A stretch of DNA of 45,816 nucleotides from contig JBHIET010000023.1 in NCBI GenBank assembly GCA_046760785.1, forward strand, positions 1-45,816. Direction: 5' to 3'. The notes under the pieces were generated by a model. It was not told where the DNA came from. It was given only the letters and a program-made list of their open reading frames with translations, and ran no database searches. Both the position numbers and the translations under genes were made by a program. Shown here piece by piece: positions 24,667-31,948 of the stretch (positions are counted from its first letter, which is position 1; each line of letters opens with the position of its first letter). Source of the DNA: JBHIET01 sp046760785. GTDB lineage: Bacteria; Chloroflexota; Anaerolineae; B4-G1.

Positions 24667-25506
24667 TTGAGAAAGAAACCTTTGATTATCATCGGAATGC
24701 ACAGGTCAGGCACAAGCTTGCTCGCAGGGATATTGCACAAATGTGGGATTTTTATGGGGGCAAGAAGAGACAATCACAACGAATCCTGGTTCTTCAAAAG
24801 AAAGAATCAATACATATTCAGCTTGGCCCATGCTGGGTGGGACAATCCGGAACCAGTGAAGTATTTAATCAAGAATCGGGAACTGCAGCTGGAGCTGACT
24901 GCGCTTCTGAGAGATGAACTCACATCTTTGAAATTCCTACTAGATTACTGGGGGATGGCAAGGTCCTTGAAACTCAGATCTCCGCTGCAAGCTAATGAGG
25001 CCTGGGGGTGGAAGGATCCGAGGAACAGCTATACCTTGCCTATATGGCTGGATATATTCCCCAACGCAAAGGTGATTCATGTCTATAGAAACGGGATAGA
25101 TGTGGCCAGTAGTTTGATGCAACGAGAGCAAAGACGCCGTAACAAATTGCACAATCCCCTCCTATCGTGCCGTTGTATGGAATTAAATAGTGCTTTCGCT
25201 CTTTGGGCAGAGTATGTCACTACCTGCCTGGCAGTGATTGACTCCTTGCCTGACAAACTGACTATGCAGATCAAATATGAGGACTTCTTGGAAGAGCCTG
25301 GAATTTATGTGAAAAAAATAGCTAGGGTGCTGGAAATTCAGTTAGATGAAATGATTGTAGCCAAAGCGATTAGCGAGGTTCAGCCTAAAAGAGCGTACGC
25401 ATTTTGGAGCGATCCAGCACTAGAACAACTCTATGAGAATGAACATAGTCACCCCCTGATGGAAAGACTGGGTTACAATAAACTAACACCGACTTCTCGC
25501 TATTAG
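24667..25506 (+). CDS. Sulfotransferase family protein
   Basis: 279 residues. IIIGMHRSGTSLLAGIL is the P-loop-like site that binds the 5'-phosphosulfate of PAPS; NAKVIHVYRNGIDVASSL matches the 3'-phosphate-binding region; KYEDFLEEPG is the conserved tail. It would add sulfate to the glycan or a precursor. I choose TTG 24667 because AAGGAG sits six bases before it; an upstream TTG at 24649 lacks such a site. The gene is plainly richer in A and T than everything around it and uses AGA/AAA/ATA codons that its neighbours avoid, which suggests later acquisition. It overlaps neither neighbour. Confidence 0.82.
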   Translation: MRKKPLIIIGMHRSGTSLLAGILHKCGIFMGARRDNHNESWFFKRKNQYIFSLAHAGWDNPEPVKYLIKNRELQLELTALLRDELTSLKFLLDYWGMARSLKLRSPLQANEAWGWKDPRNSYTLPIWLDIFPNAKVIHVYRNGIDVASSLMQREQRRRNKLHNPLLSCRCMELNSAFALWAEYVTTCLAVIDSLPDKLTMQIKYEDFLEEPGIYVKKIARVLEIQLDEMIVAKAISEVQPKRAYAFWSDPALEQLYENEHSHPLMERLGYNKLTPTSRY

Positions 25507-25540
25507 GGTTACTCCGAAAGGCAAATCGGCCTCGCACAAG

Positions 25541-26734
25541 ATGAAACTGCAAGAGGAGCTCAACAGCGCAAATAGGCAAACCATCCTCCTCCTCTCCACC
25601 ACCGACTGGGATGCGCCGCAGTTCGGCTCCCGCCAACAGATCGCGCTGCAACTGGCCCGCCGGGGACACCGTGTCCTGTTCGTCGAGATCCCGCGCGCCC
25701 TCCACTCACTCGTCTCCGACCCTGCCGGCACGCGCCGCGCCCTGCACCGGCTGGGCCGCGCCCGTCAGGTGGAGGACGGCCTCCTCGTCTACACTCCGCT
25801 GCCCGTCCTGCCCGTCTACTACAACCCGCTCGTCAACGCGCTCAACCAGCGGCTCCTGCTGCGCGACCTTCGTCGTACCCTGGCCCGCCTGGGCTGGCGG
25901 CCCGACGTCCTGTGGACCTACTGGCCCCACACCGGTTACCTGGTCGGCAAGTTGGGAGAGCGTGCAGCGGTCTACCACTGCATTGACGATTTTGTCGCCG
26001 TGGGCTACCCACTGACGACGCGCTCTAGCCTCGCCCGCATGGAGGCCAAGCAGTGCCGCAAAGTGGACCTCGTCTTCGCCCGCACCGCTGCGCTGGCCGC
26101 CGCCAAACGAGAACTCAACCCCAACACCCACCTGCTGCCCGGCGGCGTGGACACCGCCCACTTTGACCCGGCCCGCGTGGCCGCGCCACCCGCCGAGATC
26201 GCCGCCCTGCCCCGCCCGCGAGTGGGGCTGGTGGGCACCATTGACGACCGGGTGGACGTCGAACTGCTGGCACACTGCGCCAAGGAACTTCCCTCTGCGA
26301 CCTTTGTGCTGGTCGGGCCGGTCAAGCGCCACCGGGTGGACGTCGGCCCCTTGGAGCGCCTGCCCAACGTGCACCTGCTCCCCCCCTGCCATCACGCCCA
26401 GGTCCCGGCCATCGCCGCCGCCCTCGACACCTGCCTGATCCCCTACCGGGTCAACCCCTACACCGAGGGGCTATCGCCGATCAAGCTGTACGAGTACCTG
26501 GCGCTGGGCAAGCCGGTGGTGGCGACCGACCTGCCCTACCTGCGGCGCGAGGCGGCCCACATCCGCATCGCCCGCACAGCCGATGAGTTCCTGGCCAGCG
26601 TGCGGGAGGCGCTGGCCCACCCTCCCACGCCGGAGGAGCAAGCTCGCTGGCGAGTTGCCGCCGAGGCCCACTCCTGGGAGCGCCAGGTGGACGAGATCGA
26701 ACTTCACCTGACCACATTGCTGGAGAGGGAGTGA
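25541..26734 (+). CDS. GT-B glycosyltransferase, TuaH-like
   Basis: 397 residues. Seen: ILLLSTTDWDAPQFGSRQQ, HRVLFVEIPRAL, YHCIDDFVAVGY, LLPGGVDTAHFDP, VGLVGTIDDRVDVEL and YTEGLSPIKLYEYLALGKPV. The LSPIKLYEYLALGKP motif is typical of a GT4-like subgroup that includes teichuronic-acid enzyme TuaH. Strongly C-rich codon use, like the AddAB genes and unlike the operon ending at 24656, so it may belong to another transcription unit or history. It starts 34 bp after the sulfotransferase with no clear ribosome site. Confidence 0.82.
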   Translation: MKLQEELNSANRQTILLLSTTDWDAPQFGSRQQIALQLARRGHRVLFVEIPRALHSLVSDPAGTRRALHRLGRARQVEDGLLVYTPLPVLPVYYNPLVNALNQRLLLRDLRRTLARLGWRPDVLWTYWPHTGYLVGKLGERAAVYHCIDDFVAVGYPLTTRSSLARMEAKQCRKVDLVFARTAALAAAKRELNPNTHLLPGGVDTAHFDPARVAAPPAEIAALPRPRVGLVGTIDDRVDVELLAHCAKELPSATFVLVGPVKRHRVDVGPLERLPNVHLLPPCHHAQVPAIAAALDTCLIPYRVNPYTEGLSPIKLYEYLALGKPVVATDLPYLRREAAHIRIARTADEFLASVREALAHPPTPEEQARWRVAAEAHSWERQVDEIELHLTTLLERE

Positions 26735-26761
26735 TGTTGAACGGGACGTACCTTCTCAAAA

Positions 26762-26880
26762 TGTAGGGGCGAACCCTCGCGGTCGCCCTGAGTGTAGGGG
26801 CGAACCCTTGCGGTCGCCCTGGCGGGCAGGCTTCGTCCCGAAGGGCTCAGCCCGAGGGGCGCGAGACCTGCCCCTACCCC
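26762..26880. repeat. GTAGGGGC fold-back repeat
   Basis: Two direct copies of GTAGGGGCGAACCC...GGTCGCCC (from 26763 and 26793) are followed by an inverted end (CCTGCCCCTACC). The outer ends GTAGGGGC and GCCCCTAC are complementary, as are GGGCAGG and CCTGCCC. It separates the glycosyltransferase ending at 26734 from the promoter at 26901. Confidence 0.6.
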
Positions 26881-26900
26881 AAATTATTGAAAAGATACCT

Positions 26901-26929
26901 TTGACAACCGGCGCAGAATGAGGTATCCT
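26901..26929 (+). promoter_or_regulatory. Promoter of the MNT/HepT block at 27 kb
   Basis: TTGACA (26901-26906) and TATCCT (26924-26929) are 17 bp apart. GATACC (26894-26899) and GGTATC (26922-26927) are exact complements that flank the -35 box and overlap the -10, so they could form an operator. Confidence 0.5.
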
Positions 26930-26946
26930 ATCCGCGGAGGACGACG

Positions 26947-27201
26947 TTGGAATCCGTATCTGCCAAGTCAAACAAGTCCATCGAAGAGTATCGCCGCAAC
27001 TTCAAGGCCCGCCTCAAACGCCAGTTGGAGGGAAAGGAAAAAGCACGCCAGCGAGAGTATTGGTCTATGAACGAGCAGGTTCGTCTGCTACAAGCCGAGA
27101 TTCGAGCTGACCTACAGGCCATCGAAGAGGCTTACGCAGCCCTGAATTCCGTCAGCAAACACATCGCCGAGCCGGAGATGGACGTCGTCGTCGGCTACTA
27201 G
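26947..27201 (+). pseudogene. Relic of an MNT-HepT pair (84 codons)
   Basis: A good ribosome site (GGAGG, six bases before TTG 26947) and a promoter precede an 84-codon frame. Its first half (SIEEYRRNFKARLKRQLEGK) resembles the charged helical N-terminus of the MNT proteins at 12658 and 27239. Its second half (LLQAEIRADLQAIEEAYAAL, ending VVVGY) resembles the N-terminus of the HepT proteins up to the point where they read AYHLHNLY. The whole nucleotidyltransferase core and the rest of HepT are missing. I infer an internal deletion joining the two genes. It could still yield a peptide, and its leader feeds the intact pair that starts 37 bp on. Similarity is by eye and short, so this could also be an unrelated small protein. 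Confidence 0.45.
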
Positions 27202-27238
27202 GTGAAGAAGCAATCAAGTTGGACAAACAGAGTTGAGC

Positions 27239-27589
27239 ATGGCTTTCGACACTTATCTTCTTGATGAGGCCCTGGCCCGCCGCCGTACCGTCCTGGAACA
27301 AGAGCGTCAGGCGGCGCTGAGCGACGTGCTGTGCCTCCTTGCGGAACTGGGCCCCCGCTACAGCATCCGCCGCGCCTACATCTTTGGTTCCCTCACACGT
27401 CCCGGCCACTTTACTGAACACTCCGACGTGGATATCGCTGTCGAGCTGATGGAGCCCGAACACTTTTTCGCAGCCATAAGCACCTTTGCCGCAGCCCTTG
27501 GACGTGAGGTGGACCTGGTCGAGCTGGACAAGTGTCATTTCGCTCACCGTATTCGAGAGAGGGGAATTGAATGGACAGAAACGCCCTGA
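27239..27589 (+). CDS. MNT-type nucleotidyltransferase (antitoxin of HepT pair)
   Basis: 116 residues from ATG 27239 (a TTG six bases earlier is the alternative). Intact core: YIFGSLTRPGHFTEHSDVDI, then EVDLVELD for the third acidic residue. The helical N-terminus ARRRTVLEQERQAAL links it to the MNT at 12658. It overlaps the HepT gene by 19 bp. Its job should be to adenylylate, and so silence, the HepT toxin that follows. It sits between two glycosyltransferase genes. Confidence 0.85.
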   Translation: MAFDTYLLDEALARRRTVLEQERQAALSDVLCLLAELGPRYSIRRAYIFGSLTRPGHFTEHSDVDIAVELMEPEHFFAAISTFAAALGREVDLVELDKCHFAHRIRERGIEWTETP

Positions 27590-28050
27590 CAGTACTGACC
27601 TCCGACGTTGAAGCCCAGATGGCTCTCATTGAAGACATCTTCGCCGGGCTGGAGAGGCGCGCGGCCGGGTTGGAGCCAGATGACGAAGTGAGGATGGAGA
27701 GTGTTGCCTACCAGATTCACAACCTCTACAATGCCGCTGAGGACCTTCTTAAAATTACAGCGGCTCACTTTGAGAACCAGATCGCGGACTCAGCACGCTG
27801 GCATACAGCGCTCTTGCATCGCATGACCCAAGAAATCACGGGCGTGCGTCCTCCCCTGCTCTCGCAGGAAACCTACCGCCTTCTGAACAGCCTGCGCGGA
27901 TTTCGCCATTTCTTCCGGCACGCCTACGCCGCTCCAGTAGAGTACGCGCAGCTTCAAATTAACCTGGATAAGGCTCGGCAGCTTCGCCCGCGTCTTCGGG
28001 AGGACGTGGAGCGATTTCTGTCACAACTCCAGTTCTCTCCACCCGATTGA
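27571..28050 (+). CDS. HepT-like HEPN ribonuclease toxin
   Basis: 159 residues. GFRHFFRHAY contains R112-x4-H117-x-Y119, the complete ribonuclease and adenylylation motif. AYQIHNLYNAAEDLLKI, SARWHTALLHRM and ITGVRPPLLSQETY match the paralogue at 13016 throughout. It overlaps the MNT by 19 bp and is followed within 10 bp by a glycosyltransferase, so cotranscription with that enzyme is likely. Confidence 0.86.
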   Translation: MDRNALTVLTSDVEAQMALIEDIFAGLERRAAGLEPDDEVRMESVAYQIHNLYNAAEDLLKITAAHFENQIADSARWHTALLHRMTQEITGVRPPLLSQETYRLLNSLRGFRHFFRHAYAAPVEYAQLQINLDKARQLRPRLREDVERFLSQLQFSPPD

Positions 28051-28059
28051 CAGGCTGTT

Positions 28060-29235
28060 TTGCTGACAACGATGCACTGCAGTGGCTTGATCCGCATCCT
28101 CCACCTCGTCGCCTCCTCCCACGGCGGCGGCGCAACCCACGTGCGCGATCTCGCCCTGGGCCTGCCCCGCGATCGTTTCTGCTCCACCGTCGCCATGCCG
28201 CTCGACGGCGGCAACGTCTCCCCCGCCGATTTCACCGCCGCCGGGATCGGGTTCGTGCCGCTAAACATCGCCGCTCGCTTCGCCTGGCGCGAACTGCTGC
28301 GCCTCCGCCGGTTGTTGAGAGCAGGAGGCTTTCACCTGCTCCACGTCCACGGCGCACGGGCCGCCCTGTACGGACGGCTGGCGGCGGCGACCCTCCGCCC
28401 GCGCCCTCACGTCCTGTTCAGCATCCACGGCTTTGCCACCCCGTTCTACTCCTTCCCCAGGCGCACTGCCTACCTCCGGCTGGAGCGCGCCTTGCAGCGA
28501 GTGACCGACTGCACCATCTGTGTGGCCCAGGCCGAAGCTGATCTCTTCCTCTCCTTTGGACTGACGACGCCGGAGAAAACCCGTGTCATCCCCTACGGCA
28601 TTGACGTGGTCCGTTTCGCCGCTCCCCCCGGCGACCTGTCCAACCTGCGAGAGAAGCTGGACGTGGGGCCAGGCCCCGTGCTGCTCACCGTCTGCCGCTT
28701 GAACGTGCCGCGCGACTTTGCTTCCCTGCTGGCTGCCTTTCGCCAAGTGCGGAGCGAGTTCGCATCGGCCCATCTGCTGATTGTGGGAGATGGCCCCCAG
28801 CGAACTGAAGTGGAAAGCCTCATTCACCGCTCAGAGTTGACCGGCAGCGCCCACGTCACCGGCTTCCGCAGCGACGTGCCGGCATTGATGGCCCTGGCCG
28901 ACGTCTACGTGCTGACCAGCTACGGTTGGGAGGGCTACCCCATCAGCACGCTCGAAGCGCAGGCCGCTGGCGTGCCGGTGGTCGTGACCGATGCCGGCGG
29001 CTCCAGGGAGGCGGTTCAGCACGAGCGAACCGGGCTGGTCGTGCCCAGGCGCGACTCGGACACGCTGGCTGAAGCGCTTTTGCGTTTGCTGCGCAATCCA
29101 GGTCTACGTCGAGAAATGGGAAAAGCGGGACGACGACGCGCGCGCCGCGAGTTCACCCGCAAGCGGATGATCGAGAGAATAACAACTGTCTATGACGAAA
29201 GTTGGGCTTGCCAACCCCGTCGCCGCAGCGTATAA
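28060..29235 (+). CDS. GT-B glycosyltransferase, family 4 type
   Basis: About 391 residues; TTG 28060 or ATG 28072 may be the start, and no strong ribosome site decides. Seen: ILHLVASSHGGGATHVRDLA, LLHVHGARAALYGRLA, VIPYGIDVVRF, LLTVCRLNVPRDFASLL, LLIVGDGPQRTEVESL and E-x7-E in GWEGYPISTLEAQAAGVPVVV. All catalytic landmarks are present. It is bracketed by MNT/HepT modules on both sides; its 3' end contains the promoter of the next one. Confidence 0.86.
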   Translation: MLTTMHCSGLIRILHLVASSHGGGATHVRDLALGLPRDRFCSTVAMPLDGGNVSPADFTAAGIGFVPLNIAARFAWRELLRLRRLLRAGGFHLLHVHGARAALYGRLAAATLRPRPHVLFSIHGFATPFYSFPRRTAYLRLERALQRVTDCTICVAQAEADLFLSFGLTTPEKTRVIPYGIDVVRFAAPPGDLSNLREKLDVGPGPVLLTVCRLNVPRDFASLLAAFRQVRSEFASAHLLIVGDGPQRTEVESLIHRSELTGSAHVTGFRSDVPALMALADVYVLTSYGWEGYPISTLEAQAAGVPVVVTDAGGSREAVQHERTGLVVPRRDSDTLAEALLRLLRNPGLRREMGKAGRRRARREFTRKRMIERITTVYDESWACQPRRRSV

Positions 29236-29236
29236 T
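29208..29236 (+). promoter_or_regulatory. Near-consensus promoter of the MNT at 29253
   Basis: TTGCCA (29208-29213) and TATAAT (29231-29236) with an exact 17-bp spacer, lying in the last codons of the glycosyltransferase gene. A GGAGGAGG ribosome site follows directly before ATG 29253, which supports that start. Confidence 0.65.
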
Positions 29237-29252
29237 GAACCCCGGAGGAGGT

Positions 29253-29756
29253 ATGGATACCAGGGACAAGCACGAACAACAAGAGCTCCCTCGCACACCC
29301 GCGCTGGACGAGACCGGTCTCGTCGCTTTCCTCGCCACGCAGCCGGACGTGATCGCCGCCTACCTCTTTGGCTCCCTGGCGGAAGGACGAGCCAAGTCAC
29401 ACTCCGACGTGGACACCGCCATCCTGTTCGCCGACGCCTCCGATCCGCTGGCGGTGGGTGACCGCCAGTTGCAGTTGATGGGCGAACTGGAGCGCTTCGC
29501 CGACCGGGAGGTGGACGTGGTCATTCTGAATACCGCCCCGCCCATCCTGCAACACCAGGTACTCAAGCACGGCCGGTTGCTCTACGAGCGCGACCGACAG
29601 GCGCGGGTAGAGTTCGAGGTGCGGGCCGGGCAAGTATACGCCGACCTCCAGCCTATGCGCCACTTTTTCAAACGTGCTCTGTTTCGTGAGATCCAGGAGG
29701 GAGGGTTAGGTGAGCGAAGACGAGGTGATCCTGGAGCGGTTGCTCCTACTACGTGA
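29253..29756 (+). CDS. MNT-type nucleotidyltransferase (antitoxin; partner broken)
   Basis: 167 residues from ATG 29253, immediately after GGAGGAGG; the longer frame from 29202 would start upstream of the -10 box. Core motif AAYLFGSLAEGRAKSHSDVD is intact, with VDVVILN downstream. It differs from the 12658/27239 group: a longer C-terminal part (YERDRQARVEFEVRAGQVY) and an overlap of 47 bp with a HepT gene of the DUF86 kind. That partner has lost its core, so this antitoxin may now lack a target or act on another HEPN protein. Confidence 0.82.
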   Translation: MDTRDKHEQQELPRTPALDETGLVAFLATQPDVIAAYLFGSLAEGRAKSHSDVDTAILFADASDPLAVGDRQLQLMGELERFADREVDVVILNTAPPILQHQVLKHGRLLYERDRQARVEFEVRAGQVYADLQPMRHFFKRALFREIQEGGLGERRRGDPGAVAPTT

Positions 29757-29932
29757 CGAAGTCGCGTATCTGAAGCACGAGCGAGACGGCCTGCGCACAT
29801 TCCGGGAATACCAGGACAACAAACGGCTGCGAAAAGCCATCGAACGCTCTCTGCAAGTTGCTGTAGAAGCCTGTGCTGGGCGATTTTGACGCCTTCGCTG
29901 AAGCAGCGCACGTGTATCTGGAAAAAAGGTGA
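29710..29932 (+). pseudogene. HepT (DUF86-type) gene with core deletion
   Basis: From GTG 29710 the frame reads like the first helix of DUF86/HepT proteins (EDEVILERLLLLRDEVAYL, then RLRKAIERSLQVAVEAC) and stops at 29889. A second frame over about 29872-29932 reads LGDFDAFAEAAHVYLEKR, which is the normal C-terminal helix of this family. Everything between, including the R-x4-H-x-Y ribonuclease motif, is missing, and the two ends are out of frame. The family is usually 110-140 residues; 57 remain before the stop. I infer inactivation of the toxin by internal deletion. Confidence 0.7.
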
Positions 29933-30015
29933 ACCAGCCGGCACAAAGGTAAACGTGCTATGGCGACAGTCGAGACAGAGTCATAAACGGGCCACGAGGG
30001 AATTGGAGGATAGGA

Positions 30016-30777
30016 GTGAAAGATAGTAAAGCGGAGGCACTGGCGTCAGCCCAGGCCTGTGCTAAGTTGCTCAAGAGGCGTTTCGGTGCCCGTCAGGTGA
30101 TCCTTTTTGGCTCCCTCGCCGGCCAGGGACCCTGGCATGATCGTTCCGATATTGACCTGGCGGTGGAGGGACTGGCGCCAGCCGACTACTTTCGCGCTCT
30201 CTCCGCGTGCTGGGAACTCCTTCCCCAAGGCATTAACCTCGACTTGGTGCCCATGGAAGATGCCCGTCCCGAACTACGGGCTCATATTCTGGGAGAGATG
30301 ACTATGCCATCAGAACCCCACGAAGCATTGCGGCACGAGATTCAACTGGAGTTGGACAACCTGGACCGCATTACTGGAAGCACACAGGCACTTCTGGCCC
30401 GATTACCCGCCCAACCCGATGAGTATCAGATTCGCAGCATCGGCAGCCTGTTGCATGATTTCTACTCTGGCGTGGAACGCATCTTCGAGCGGATTGCCAT
30501 ACGTCTGGATGGCGATTTGCCAACTGGGCCCAGTTGGCATACTTATCTTTTGAAAAGGATGACTTCACCTTGGACCGAGGTGCGTCCGGCGACCATTGAC
30601 CGGGCATTGGCCACGCGACTGCAGGATTACCTGCGCTTCCGACACCTCTTTCGCCACACCTATGCCTTCGATCTGAAGTGGGAGAAGTGCCAGGGGCTGG
30701 CTGAGGGGATGGCGGAGACGTTAGAAGCGTTGCGAACCCAGTTGATGGCTTTCCTGAGCAGCCTGAAGAGACCTTGA
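30016..30777 (+). CDS. Fused MNT nucleotidyltransferase-HepT toxin in one polypeptide
   Basis: A 253-residue single frame containing both halves of the toxin-antitoxin pair. Residues 1 to about 95: MNT with VILFGSLAGQGPWHDRSDID (G32-S33, D45, D47) and NLDLVPMED. Residues about 100-253: HepT-like, with LRHEIQLELDNLDRI, LLHDFYSGVERIFERIA and RFRHLFRHTY holding R209-x4-H214-x-Y216. All catalytic residues of both domains are present. At the junction (GEMTMPSEP) two ATG codons remain where the toxin gene would otherwise start, so a separate HepT product from an internal start is possible. A GTG start follows GGAGGATAGGA. In known pairs the MNT adenylylates the HepT tyrosine in trans; here it could do so in cis. 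It lies between the broken pair at 29253 and a glycosyltransferase. Confidence 0.85.
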   Translation: MKDSKAEALASAQACAKLLKRRFGARQVILFGSLAGQGPWHDRSDIDLAVEGLAPADYFRALSACWELLPQGINLDLVPMEDARPELRAHILGEMTMPSEPHEALRHEIQLELDNLDRITGSTQALLARLPAQPDEYQIRSIGSLLHDFYSGVERIFERIAIRLDGDLPTGPSWHTYLLKRMTSPWTEVRPATIDRALATRLQDYLRFRHLFRHTYAFDLKWEKCQGLAEGMAETLEALRTQLMAFLSSLKRP

Positions 30778-30802
30778 GGTTCAATCCACTTCCAGATTCC
30801 AG

Positions 30803-31948
30803 GTGCGCATGATCTACCTCGACATCTCCGCCGCCGTCCATCGCCGCGCCGGGCTGGGCCGCTACGCCGAAAGCCTGGCCCGCGCCCTCGTCGCCCAACC
30901 AACCAACCAACTCCCCCTCGCTCTCTTCTACAATCGCGAGAGAGGGATAGAACCTCTGCCCGGGCTGGCCCACGTGCCCACCCGCACCGTCGCCCTGGGG
31001 TACAAGCCCTGGCGTATGCTGGTCTGGCTGGGACAATTGGGCCACATCGGCTTCGACCGGTTGTTGCCTGGAGCAGAGCTTTTTCACGCCACCGAACATC
31101 TCCTGCTGCCGTTACGCGGTATCCCCACCGTGCTTACCGTCCACGACCTCATCTTCCGCCACCTGCCGGCCCACCACAAACCCCTCAACCGCTGGTACCT
31201 GAACGCAGGCCTGCCTTTCTACTGCCGCCGGGCTACTCACATCATCGCTATCTCTGAATGCACCCGGCGCGACCTGATAGCGGCCTACGACGTCCCCCCG
31301 GAGAAAGTCACGGTCATCTACGAGGCGGCCGACTCCCGCTTTCGCCCCCAGCCGCCAGAGACCGTGGCCGCTGTCCAGGCGCGATACGGCCTGCCGGAGC
31401 GCTACTTGCTCTTCGTCGGCACCATCGAGCCGCGCAAGAACCTGGCACGGCTGCTGGGTAGTTTTGAGGCGGTCCACGCCGAGGGGTTGACCGATGGGCT
31501 GGTGATCGTGGGACGGCGAGGCTGGCTGTACGGGGACTTCTTCGCTCGGCTAGAGCGGTCACCGGTCCGAGACGCCGTTATCTTCCCTGGCTACGTGCCG
31601 GACGAGCACCTGCCGGCGCTCTACGCCGGGGCACAGGCACTGGCCTTGCCCAGCCTCTACGAGGGCTTCGGCCTGCCGGTGCTGGAGGCGATGGCCTGCG
31701 GCACGCCGGTGGCGTGCAGTGACACATCTTCCTTACCTGAGGTGGCAGGAGACGCGGCTTTGCTTTTTAACCCCAATGAGGTAGAATCCATCACCGCCGC
31801 CCTGCGCCGCCTGTTGCGCGACGCCGACCTGCGCACCGACCTGCGGCGGCGTGGCTTCGAGCAGGCGGCCAGGTTCTCGTGGAAGCGGGTGGCAGCCGAG
31901 ACGAGGGCGGTGTACGACCGCTTACTGGGGTGTGAAGGAGCCCGATGA
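30803..31948 (+). CDS. GT-B glycosyltransferase, family 4 type
   Basis: 381 residues (GTG 30803; ATG 30809 possible). Seen: IYLDISAAVHRRAGLGRYAE, ELFHATEHLLLPL, TVLTVHDLIFRHLP, ERYLLFVGTIEPRKNLARLL, FPGYVPDEHLPALYAGA and E-x7-E in LYEGFGLPVLEAMACGTPV. This is a standard mannosyltransferase-like GT4; the donor is not certain. A short QPTNQ insertion after ALVA comes from a CCAACCAA repeat like the one in the gene at 34546. Overlaps the next gene by 4 bp. Confidence 0.88.
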   Translation: MRMIYLDISAAVHRRAGLGRYAESLARALVAQPTNQLPLALFYNRERGIEPLPGLAHVPTRTVALGYKPWRMLVWLGQLGHIGFDRLLPGAELFHATEHLLLPLRGIPTVLTVHDLIFRHLPAHHKPLNRWYLNAGLPFYCRRATHIIAISECTRRDLIAAYDVPPEKVTVIYEAADSRFRPQPPETVAAVQARYGLPERYLLFVGTIEPRKNLARLLGSFEAVHAEGLTDGLVIVGRRGWLYGDFFARLERSPVRDAVIFPGYVPDEHLPALYAGAQALALPSLYEGFGLPVLEAMACGTPVACSDTSSLPEVAGDAALLFNPNEVESITAALRRLLRDADLRTDLRRRGFEQAARFSWKRVAAETRAVYDRLLGCEGAR

